Positions 1-5,578 of a DNA stretch of 10,000 nt are shown here, piece after piece (position 1 is the first letter of the stretch; each line of letters opens with the position of its first letter). Position numbers and translations under genes: made by a program. The notes under the pieces are model-generated. The model ran no database searches. It worked only from the letters and a program-made list of their open reading frames with translations, and was not told the origin of the DNA. The stretch lies in assembly GCA_020216785.1 (NCBI GenBank), contig JAIWNO010000162.1, forward strand, positions 1 to 10,000, read 5' to 3'. The stretch is from Desulfomonile sp. GTDB lineage: Bacteria; Desulfobacterota; Desulfomonilia; Desulfomonilales; Desulfomonilaceae.

Positions 1-454
1 TACACTCGCTCACGTACGGCGCGAGCTTTTCACAGAGCTTGACGAAATTGCCCGCGTGCCACCGGGAATCCAGCCGGTTGGTCAACACGATGGTGTCGTA
101 CCGCCACCGAATGGACGATCGGGTGTAGCGCTCCACCAGCGTCTTCACCATGAGGAGCGAATGCTCAAGCGGTGGTACCCGAGGCTCAATGAACGAGGGA
201 TAGTTATTGATGGTATAAAGAAAAGTGAAGCAGTGTCCCGCTGTGAGCACTTTATCGAGGAACGGCAAAAGCGGCCCCGAGTTCTTTGTCCAGAAGACGA
301 TCGCGATGACATCTTCCGGTCTGAGCGACACCTCGTGGACCCCGCCGCCGAAGGGCGAGCGCACGCGCACCCATCCCTCGCGCAGCCGGTTGGCAAGCCA
401 CTGTGCGTGAAAGGCAGGTATATCGGTCCTTCTACTGGCTGAAACAACGTGCAT
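1..454 (-). CDS. DUF1848 family protein, N-terminal part (cut by window edge)
   Basis: The frame is open from an ATG at 454 to the left edge, giving 151 residues without a stop; the rest lies outside. Diagnostic family blocks are visible: SASRRTDIPAF at residues 5-15, LRPEDV at 45-49 region, VFWTKN at 53-58, PPLE near 94-97 and WRYD at 117-120. These are the conserved N-terminal blocks of DUF1848 (PF08902). The family is functionally uncharacterised; its C-terminus, not visible here, normally carries a cysteine cluster like the iron-sulfur site of radical SAM enzymes. An in-frame TGA lies just upstream of the ATG, so this is the only reasonable start. An AGGAGG sequence is present (471-476) but 16 bases away, longer than usual. 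The gene is divergent from recA across a 354-base gap. Family assignment is firm; function is unknown. Confidence 0.9.
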   Translation of the reverse strand, partial: MHVVSASRRTDIPAFHAQWLANRLREGWVRVRSPFGGGVHEVSLRPEDVIAIVFWTKNSGPLLPFLDKVLTAGHCFTFLYTINNYPSFIEPRVPPLEHSLLMVKTLVERYTRSSIRWRYDTIVLTNRLDSRWHAGNFVKLCEKLAPYVSEC

Positions 455-606
455 TCTTAAGATCGGTCAACCTCCTGTGCAGCGTACGGAAGCGCGTCCT
501 TCACCAAAAATCTTGAATCCCTCGTATCATTGGTTAAGAATCATTGTCCAGAGAGCGTCGGTGCAGCCAACGGATTAATTCGGCCGCGGCGCTGCCGGTC
601 GGTTCG

Positions 607-615
607 TGGTATACT
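607..615 (+). promoter_or_regulatory. Candidate extended -10 promoter for recA-pilT
   Basis: TGGTATACT reads as an extended -10 (TG-n-TATACT, five of six bases matching TATAAT). No good -35 is present at the expected distance, which extended -10 promoters tolerate. It lies about 190 bases upstream of the recA start and is bracketed by CCGCGGC (584-590) and GCCGCGG (616-622), an arrangement compatible with an operator. Direction and role are inferred from position only. Confidence 0.4.
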
Positions 616-649
616 GCCGCGGCATTTGCGAGACCCCAGTGTTGACAGG

Positions 650-666
650 ACAGGCATCCTGCCTGT
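650..666. repeat. Short palindrome of a dispersed type in the recA leader
   Basis: ACAGGCA-TCC-TGCCTGT is a perfect 7-base inverted repeat with a 3-base loop, preceded by TTGACAGG. Palindromes of this ACAGGCA...TGCCTGT type are, from memory, scattered in many copies between genes in various bacterial genomes. Read in the recA frame it gives the peptide DRTGILPV, which I associate with spurious translations of such repeats. It has no T-run after the hairpin on either strand, so it is not a simple terminator. Being in the recA leader it could affect the mRNA, but this is speculation. Confidence 0.5.
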
Positions 667-792
667 GAAAAAGGCATGCAGAGGTTGTCCCGAACCCGAT
701 CAAGGGATACCCGCCCCGCTCTTGCAGCTGGAGATATGCCGTCGTATTGCTCCAATGGAGCGCCAACGCGTCTCGCTCGCAGCGATGATTCG

Positions 793-798
793 AAGGAG
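793..798 (+). promoter_or_regulatory. Ribosome binding site fixing the recA start
   Basis: AAGGAG lies 10 bases before the ATG at 809. It decides in favour of this start over longer in-frame options reaching back to 530, which have no comparable site. Confidence 0.8.
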
Positions 799-808
799 AG
801 TGAGCCAT

Positions 809-1903
809 ATGGCAAAACCGTCGAAACGCAAAGACGATCCGGTCGATACCCCGCATTCGTCGGAAAAAGATCGCGCTGTCACCATGGCCATCAGCCAAAT
901 CGAGCGACAGTTCGGCAAAGGGTCCATCATGAAGCTGGGGAGCGATGCCGGCATACCCAACGTGAAGACCATTCCCTCAGGCTCGCTCGGCCTGGACATC
1001 GCAATGGGGGTAGGGGGGATTCCCCAGGGGCGCATCATCGAGATCTTCGGCCCGGAGTCGTCCGGCAAGACGACGTTGTGCCTCCACATCATCGCAGAAG
1101 CGCAGAAACAGGGCGGTCTTGCAGCGTTCATCGACGCGGAGCACGCGCTCGATGTGCGATACGGCAGGAAACTCGGCGTGAACACCGACGAGCTGCTCGT
1201 GTCCCAGCCGGACTCCGGTGAACAGGCGCTTGAGATCTGCGAGATTCTCGTACGCTCCGGCGCCTTGGACGTTGTGGTGATCGACTCGGTGGCCGCGCTG
1301 GTGCCGAGGGCCGAAATCGAGGGCGAGATGGGCGACGCTCATATGGGGCTTCAGGCGCGGCTCATGTCGCAGGCCCTCCGGAAACTCACTGCAGCGATTT
1401 CGCGGTCGAACACCGCGGTGATCTTCACCAATCAGATCCGCCAGAAGATCGGGATCATGTTCGGCAACCCCGAAACCACCACAGGGGGCAATGCGCTGAA
1501 GTTCTACGCGTCGCTCAGATTGGACATGCGCCGGGTCAGCCAAATTAAGGAAGGCGAAGACATCATCGGTGCGCGCACGCGGGTGAAGGTGGTGAAGAAC
1601 AAGCTTGCGCCACCCTTCAGACAGGTGGAGTTCGACATTATGTACGATGAAGGGATCTCCATCGCAGGCGAGGTCCTCGATATGGCCGTTGAGAACGGCC
1701 TCATCGACAAATCGGGCGCATGGTATTCCTACGGGGATGAGCGAATAGGCCAAGGCAGGGAGAATTCCAAGCGCTTCCTCAAGGAAAACCCGGACATCCT
1801 TGCTGAACTACGGAACCGGCTCCTGGAAATGAAGGGTATTTCCCTCACCGCGGCCACCGGAAAAGGCGACGACACCCCGGACCTTTCCGAATCCGGAGAC
1901 TGA
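809..1903 (+). CDS. recA: RecA recombinase
   Basis: A 364-residue RecA: the ATP-dependent strand-exchange protein of homologous recombination, which also triggers LexA cleavage in the SOS response. Visible landmarks are QIERQFGKGSIMKLG at residues 30-44, the Walker A GPESSGKTT at 81-89, the Walker B strand LDVVVIDSVAAL at 153-164, the loop region following MGLQARLMSQALRKL, TNQIRQKIGIMFGNPETTTGG spread over 207-227 and the RecA signature ALKFYASLRLD at 229-239. The variable acidic tail ends DDTPDLSESGD. The N-terminus is about 15 residues longer than that of E. coli RecA, but the start is supported by AAGGAG 10 bases upstream. No intein or frameshift is seen. The stop is followed after 2 bases by pilT, so the two are almost certainly co-transcribed; no recX follows, unlike in many bacteria. 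Confidence 0.98.
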   Translation: MAKPSKRKDDPVDTPHSSEKDRAVTMAISQIERQFGKGSIMKLGSDAGIPNVKTIPSGSLGLDIAMGVGGIPQGRIIEIFGPESSGKTTLCLHIIAEAQKQGGLAAFIDAEHALDVRYGRKLGVNTDELLVSQPDSGEQALEICEILVRSGALDVVVIDSVAALVPRAEIEGEMGDAHMGLQARLMSQALRKLTAAISRSNTAVIFTNQIRQKIGIMFGNPETTTGGNALKFYASLRLDMRRVSQIKEGEDIIGARTRVKVVKNKLAPPFRQVEFDIMYDEGISIAGEVLDMAVENGLIDKSGAWYSYGDERIGQGRENSKRFLKENPDILAELRNRLLEMKGISLTAATGKGDDTPDLSESGD

Positions 1904-1905
1904 TT

Positions 1906-3009
1906 ATGGATCTTGATGAGGTACTGAAGAAAGCTATTGACATGGGCGCGTCGGACGTCCATCTCAAGGTCCCGCTCCCTCCTGTGGCGCGCATTAACGG
2001 TATGCTGTCGCCCATTCGCGGAGAAGAGCGGCTTACTCCCGACGAGGTGCGGCGCGTAGCCCTATCGGTAATGAGTGAGCGACATCGGGAGATCTTCACC
2101 AAGACCAAAGAGCTTGACATGGCCTATTCGGTGCGTGACGTGGCCCGGTTTCGCGTGAACGTCTTCAACCAGCGGGACACGATCGCGATGGTATTCCGCG
2201 CCATTCCTACCGACCCGCCTCAGATCAAAGACCTCGGCCTTCCCCTCGTTATCGAGAAGATCGCGATGGAACAGCGCGGCCTTGTGCTCGTTACCGGCAC
2301 CACAGGGTCGGGCAAATCCACGACACTCGCAGCGATGATCAATTACGTCAACTCGTACCGCAACTGCCACATGATCACCATCGAGGACCCCATCGAGTTC
2401 CTCCATCGAGATCGCAAGGCGATCATCAACCAGCGCGAAGTCGGAACCGACACGCTCTCTTTTCAGAGTGCCCTCCGGGCAGCCCTCCGTGAAGACCCGG
2501 ACGTGATCCTCGTAGGTGAAATGCGCGATCTGGAGACCATCGAGATCGCGATGCTCGCTGCGGAAACCGGTCACTTGGTATTGAGCACCCTGCACACCCT
2601 CGATGCGACCGAGACGATCAACCGGGTTATCTCGGTGTTCCCCATCGAGCACCAGAACGCCATCCGACTGCAGCTCGCGGGCATCCTCAAGGCCATCATT
2701 TCCCAGCGTCTGCTCCCGCGCGCGGATGGCAGCGGCCGTGTGCCGGCTGTGGAAGTCCTCCTGTCAACGTCCCGGATACGCGAGTGCGTGGCAGACCCCC
2801 TTCGCACAAGAGAAATCCGGGACGCTATCGCGGACGGCCATGTGAGCTACGGGATGCAAACGTTCGACCAGTCGCTCTTGCAGCTCTACAAAAGCAAGCT
2901 TGTCACGTATGAGACCGCGTTGGCCGCGGCAAGCAACCCCGATGATTTCGCACTGTACGTCAAGGGAGTCAGCGGGGCCGCGGACGGCAGGTGGGAGATG
3001 AACGCGTAG
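1906..3009 (+). CDS. pilT: Type IV pilus retraction ATPase PilT
   Basis: A 367-residue hexameric secretion-type ATPase that depolymerises type IV pili at the inner membrane and powers twitching motility and, in competent species, pulling in DNA. The sequence begins with the typical PilT N-terminus (MGASDVHL at residues 13-20). It carries Walker A GTTGSGKST at 131-139, the Asp box TIEDPIEF at 158-165, Walker B DVILVGEMRD at 199-208 and the His box HLVLSTLHT at 223-231. It also has the PilT-type AIRLQL motif at 252-257, ISQRLLP at 265-271 and GMQTFDQSL at 316-324. Those C-terminal motifs favour PilT over PilB, which would also be longer with an extra N-terminal domain; a PilU-like paralogue cannot be excluded. 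The ribosome site GGAG (1895-1898) lies inside the end of recA, 7 bases before the ATG, and the recA stop is 2 bases upstream, indicating coupled translation. No other pilus gene is in the window. Confidence 0.95.
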   Translation: MDLDEVLKKAIDMGASDVHLKVPLPPVARINGMLSPIRGEERLTPDEVRRVALSVMSERHREIFTKTKELDMAYSVRDVARFRVNVFNQRDTIAMVFRAIPTDPPQIKDLGLPLVIEKIAMEQRGLVLVTGTTGSGKSTTLAAMINYVNSYRNCHMITIEDPIEFLHRDRKAIINQREVGTDTLSFQSALRAALREDPDVILVGEMRDLETIEIAMLAAETGHLVLSTLHTLDATETINRVISVFPIEHQNAIRLQLAGILKAIISQRLLPRADGSGRVPAVEVLLSTSRIRECVADPLRTREIRDAIADGHVSYGMQTFDQSLLQLYKSKLVTYETALAAASNPDDFALYVKGVSGAADGRWEMNA

Positions 3010-3113
3010 ACGCTAACTAAATGGAGTTATCCCTTCGATCTCAGAACAGAGACCTACCGAGAAGGAATTGCCGCAGAATTGAGAGACAAATCAACATCGC
3101 GGCCCGGCAACTT

Positions 3114-3120
3114 GGAGGAG
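3114..3120 (+). promoter_or_regulatory. Ribosome binding site for the GTG start of mobA
   Basis: GGAGGAG lies 7 bases before GTG at 3128 and identifies that GTG as the start; there is no ATG as well placed for the N-terminal nucleotide-binding motif. Confidence 0.8.
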
Positions 3121-3127
3121 CGGGTCC

Positions 3128-3781
3128 GTGAATCCATATGCAGATGAGCGTATCGAGCCGGTTTATGCTCCAAATATACCTGCTATCACGGGAATTGTGC
3201 TCGCAGGCGGCGAGTCCCGGCGAATGGGAGGCGTTAACAAGGCCCTGCTTCGCATCGCGGGCCTGACGATGATCGAGCGCGTCGTCACGGCCCTTCAGCA
3301 GGTTTTTCCCGAGATAATCGTCGTTACGAACCACCCTGAGGACTTCCGGTTCCTGAATCTCCCAATGTTCCCGGATATCAGGAGCGGCTGCGGGTCCCTG
3401 GGCGGCCTCTACACCGGTCTCAAGCGCTGTCGAGGAGATTTCGGGTTCCTCGTAGGGTGTGACATGCCGTTTCTCGATCCCGCGCCGATTCGCTTCATGA
3501 CCGAACGGGTCAACGACCATGACGTCGTGATCCCGCGCATTGGCGAGCACCTGGAACCGCTTCATGCAATCTACTCGATCCGATGTATCCCGCACATCGA
3601 GGGCCTCCTGGACCGAGGAGACCTCAAAATCATCGACATTCTCGATCAGGTGGACGTATTCGAGATTTCCGAGACCGATCTCCGCTGTTTTGACGAAAAT
3701 CTCCGGTTCGTAGTGAACCTTAACACCCGCGCAGAACTGGAAGAGGCCCGACGCGTCTTCCGGGATTCTCCCATCACCTGA
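3128..3781 (+). CDS. mobA: Molybdenum cofactor guanylyltransferase MobA
   Basis: A 217-residue NTP-transferase that attaches GMP from GTP to molybdenum cofactor in the cytoplasm, forming the MGD cofactor used by enzymes such as formate dehydrogenases and DMSO-reductase-family proteins. The GTP-binding signature is LAGGESRRMGG at residues 25-35 followed by NKALL at 37-41. GCGSLGGLYTGL at 87-98 is the second conserved block. CDMPF at 111-115 carries the metal-binding Asp, EPLHAIYS at 143-150 is typical of MobA, and NLNT at 197-200 marks the C-terminal end. Many MobA proteins have Asp where this one has Asn37; Lys38 is kept. It starts 118 bases after pilT, so it may share the transcript or have its own promoter; I see no strong promoter or terminator in that gap. 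No molybdoenzyme or other cofactor gene is in the window. Confidence 0.92.
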   Translation: MNPYADERIEPVYAPNIPAITGIVLAGGESRRMGGVNKALLRIAGLTMIERVVTALQQVFPEIIVVTNHPEDFRFLNLPMFPDIRSGCGSLGGLYTGLKRCRGDFGFLVGCDMPFLDPAPIRFMTERVNDHDVVIPRIGEHLEPLHAIYSIRCIPHIEGLLDRGDLKIIDILDQVDVFEISETDLRCFDENLRFVVNLNTRAELEEARRVFRDSPIT

Positions 3782-3839
3782 TTGATATGAGCACCAAAGC
3801 CGAAATCGGCATGGGAGTTGTATAAGCGCTCCGTTTCCT

Positions 3840-3859
3840 AAATACGGTTGCGTATTTTT
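3840..3859 (+). terminator. Weak intrinsic terminator candidate after mobA
   Basis: AAATACG-GTTG-CGTATTT forms a 7-base-pair stem with a 4-base loop and runs into TTTTT. The stem has only two G-C pairs, so it is weak. Its place 58 bases after the mobA stop fits a terminator for the plus-strand genes. Confidence 0.4.
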
Positions 3860-3865
3860 GTCGCA

Positions 3866-3941
3866 GGAGATTGGTTCGCTTCGCTCGCAATGACACGCCC
3901 GGAATTGTCATTGCGAGGAGCGGAGCGACGAAGCAATCTCC
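3866..3941. repeat. Long imperfect inverted repeat of the 'GTCATTGCGAG' dispersed type
   Basis: The left arm (3866-3895) runs from GGAGATTGG through TCGCTCGCAATGACA and the right arm (3906-3941) from TGTCATTGCGAG through GAAGCAATCTCC. The arms match except for a 6-base insertion and a few substitutions in the right arm, and are separated by 10 bases. Elements of this GTCATTGCGAGGAGCG...GAAGCAATCTC type are, to my knowledge, present in many copies in several bacterial phyla and often generate false proteins containing LSLRGAERRSNL, exactly as seen here. It sits between the convergent mobA and two-CW genes. Whether it is mobile, a REP-like element or a terminator structure cannot be told from one copy. 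Confidence 0.75.
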
Positions 3942-4029
3942 AACGCGCAAGATGCGTGACCGAGATTATGAAATCGAGTACCACGTCGCGCTCAACGGAC
4001 TGCCGTCGGCCTGATCACCGCCGGGAAGC

Positions 4030-4239
4030 TCAGGACAACCCGAACATGTGTCTGTAGAAATCGCAGGCTTGGCGGCACTTAAGTATTTTTGCCTCGTAGT
4101 CCTTTTGCACTTCTCCTCTACAATGAGTTCCCGTGACCGCGAAGCAGCTTCGGCCATGCTGAGGATACGCAGGGCACTCCCGCTCACGGCCGCATTTCAG
4201 GTATTCCCAGCAGTTGGTCCGGTCCATCGTCTCCCCCAT
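4030..4239 (-). CDS. Small cysteine-rich two-CW domain protein
   Basis: A 69-residue protein with cysteines at residues 10, 16, 22, 32, 40, 55 and 59. The pattern NCWEYLKCGRE (9-19), then CPAYP (22-26), then GTHC.GEVQ (37-45) and finally C...CDFY (55-62) matches the small 'two-CW domain' proteins common in anaerobic and sulfate-reducing bacteria. In this copy the second CW is CF (Cys32-Phe33). The spacing suggests metal or iron-sulfur binding, but the function of such stand-alone proteins is unknown to me. Start choice is open: the first ATG (4239) has AAGGG only 2 bases upstream, and a second in-frame ATG at 4227 (Met5) has GGGGGAG 3 bases upstream. Either keeps all cysteines. A good promoter lies upstream (4277-4306). 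Confidence 0.8.
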   Translation of the reverse strand: MGETMDRTNCWEYLKCGRERECPAYPQHGRSCFAVTGTHCRGEVQKDYEAKILKCRQACDFYRHMFGLS

Positions 4240-4276
4240 TTCCCTTCAGTGCGTGGGGTACGGCACTCACTGTCTA

Positions 4277-4306
4277 ATCGTACAATTGTCCTATCCTTTT
4301 TGTCAA
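4277..4306 (-). promoter_or_regulatory. Sigma-70-type promoter for the two-CW gene
   Basis: On the minus strand a perfect TTGACA (4306-4301) is followed after 18 bases by TACGAT (4282-4277), four of six matches to TATAAT. Transcription would begin near 4270, leaving a leader of about 30 bases before the ATG at 4239. The promoter lies 24 bases after the end of the upstream minus-strand gene, so the small gene can be expressed on its own. Confidence 0.55.
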
Positions 4307-4330
4307 GATGTGATTGGCCGCGCACACGAG

Positions 4331-5578
4331 TCACGCGCCATCCGACACTACGGACGACGCTCCCGTCCTCACCGCGTAACGGGTGACCGTTCCCGCCTCG
4401 CTCAAACAGACGGCGACAAGGCTTAGAAAGCGCTCGAAACTCTCAGGTCGATCGAGGGCCGCTTGCGGGAGCGTCAAATCAATCCGGTAGGAGCGGTCAT
4501 GATCCAGCGAATACGAAGGATCATTGAGTCGCGGCTCTCGCATGAGCGTTTCCAATGCTGCGTTCACGCGAGCCGCGAGCCGTGAGACTATCTTTGCTGA
4601 TTGCTTCATGACCGCGTTCACATCTTGGGCCTTCCAGTCGTTTCCGTGGGAGAGCGCCTTGACCGGCTTACGATGCGAGCCTCTCTTGAGCGCATCGTTG
4701 AGGAGCCAATGGACCGCGGCCTCGAAAAGCATGTGCCGGTTCCGCAGGATGTTGCCGTGGCGCTCTGCGAGCCCCGAAAGCCGCCCCGCGCGAATCAGCC
4801 GCTTCAACAGCCTGAATATGGAGAACGGCAGCGCCCGCGCGTGGTACGGTTGAGTGAGGTCCTGCAAGTAATGCATCGCCCACGCGGTGAAGCGCCAGCC
4901 CCAGTAATCGATCCCGCGGAGGAAGGCAAGGTCCGCCAGTGCGAAGAAGAGACGGATGCGCTCTTCCATGAAATTCCGCCTGAGGCTCGGCATCGCCCAC
5001 AGGAGTGGTCTCGGCTCGAAAAAGAATGCCATGTGGAACGGCGCCTGGGAGCTGACTCCGGTAGGAGGGCCGTACGGCTGGGGGCCGTAGCCGTACTGAG
5101 GTATGAGAAAAAGATCTTGATCGATACCCCAATCGGGCTCGTCAGAGAATGTGCTCAATATCCGCCGCGCGGAGATAAGTTCTCCGACCGGTGTCGGCAC
5201 GTAGGCCGGGCTTGGCGGGCCGGACCTGCTCGCGTCGTGAGGACTGTCCGCGGGTACTTCGCGAAGCTTCAGACTTCGCACATAGTGAATGCTGAACTCC
5301 GGGTTGAGGCGCAGCGCTTCGAGAAAACCTCGCGGCGTAACGATATCCGGGAGCGACTCCATCCCGGGAACTGCATTGCAGCCTTTGGCAGCAAGCATTT
5401 CAGCGTGCCGACGAACCAGCTTTTGAAGCGCATTGCCGGCAGCAAAAAGAAGCTCCTGGAGCGGGACGACCGAGCATTTAATATCGAGGAAATCCCACTC
5501 GGCCGATCGCAGGGCAAATCGCGTCAAGAGCGCGTGGGTATTCCACGATACTGGAGTAAGCTTAGCATCCGACGTCAA
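4331..5578 (-). CDS. Zinc-dependent phospholipase C / S1-P1 nuclease-fold protein
   Basis: A 415-residue protein from a TTG start at 5578. Its zinc-ligand pattern resembles the phospholipase C / P1 nuclease superfamily. W12 and H15 sit in SWNTHALLTRFAL, D147/D150 in SDEPDWGID, H182 in APFHMAFFF. H236, D240 and H246 sit in AMHYLQDLTQPYHARALP, and H282 and E286 in NRHMLFEAAVHW. The spacings H+4 D+6 H and H+4 E equal those of Bacillus cereus PLC (118/122/128 and 142/146, from memory). These enzymes cleave phosphodiester bonds in phospholipids or single-stranded nucleic acids. Unlike secreted relatives, no signal peptide is seen and the Trp is internal. The TTG overlaps the TGA stop of the SPL-like gene, and GGAGAGG (5595-5589) lies 10 bases before it. 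A longer ATG start at 5689 would overlap that gene by 115 bases. Substrate is unknown. Confidence 0.72.
   Translation of the reverse strand: MTSDAKLTPVSWNTHALLTRFALRSAEWDFLDIKCSVVPLQELLFAAGNALQKLVRRHAEMLAAKGCNAVPGMESLPDIVTPRGFLEALRLNPEFSIHYVRSLKLREVPADSPHDASRSGPPSPAYVPTPVGELISARRILSTFSDEPDWGIDQDLFLIPQYGYGPQPYGPPTGVSSQAPFHMAFFFEPRPLLWAMPSLRRNFMEERIRLFFALADLAFLRGIDYWGWRFTAWAMHYLQDLTQPYHARALPFSIFRLLKRLIRAGRLSGLAERHGNILRNRHMLFEAAVHWLLNDALKRGSHRKPVKALSHGNDWKAQDVNAVMKQSAKIVSRLAARVNAALETLMREPRLNDPSYSLDHDRSYRIDLTLPQAALDRPESFERFLSLVAVCLSEAGTVTRYAVRTGASSVVSDGA

Larger units (their letters stand above)
455..808. other. Divergent intergenic region between DUF1848 gene and recA
   Basis: This 354-base stretch contains no convincing gene. 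The recA frame stays open upstream to about 530, but there is no ribosome site or recA-like sequence there. It holds an extended -10 promoter candidate (607-615) between the arms of a 7-base inverted repeat (CCGCGGC 584-590, GCCGCGG 616-622), a short dispersed-type palindrome (650-666), a GGTT-N6-AACC dyad (683-696) and the recA ribosome site (793-798). I could not identify a LexA box of a known type. Confidence 0.6.

Noticed and set aside
642..647. TTGACA as a recA -35 element
   Set aside because: No acceptable -10 lies 16-18 bases downstream, and the bases belong to the repeat palindrome region.
683..696. GGTT-N6-AACC dyad as a LexA (SOS) box
   Set aside because: It does not match any LexA operator type I know closely enough, and one site cannot be tested without other SOS promoters.
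530..808. In-frame upstream extension of recA giving a 457-residue protein
   Set aside because: The added part has no RecA similarity, includes the translation DRTGILPV of a dispersed repeat, and lacks a ribosome site; AAGGAG before 809 marks the real start.
977..1753. Long minus-strand open frame inside recA
   Set aside because: Antisense to an unmistakable recA with no family features.
3848..4057. Small plus-strand open frame containing LSLRGAERRSNL
   Set aside because: This peptide is the translation of the dispersed inverted repeat at 3866-3941, a common false gene.
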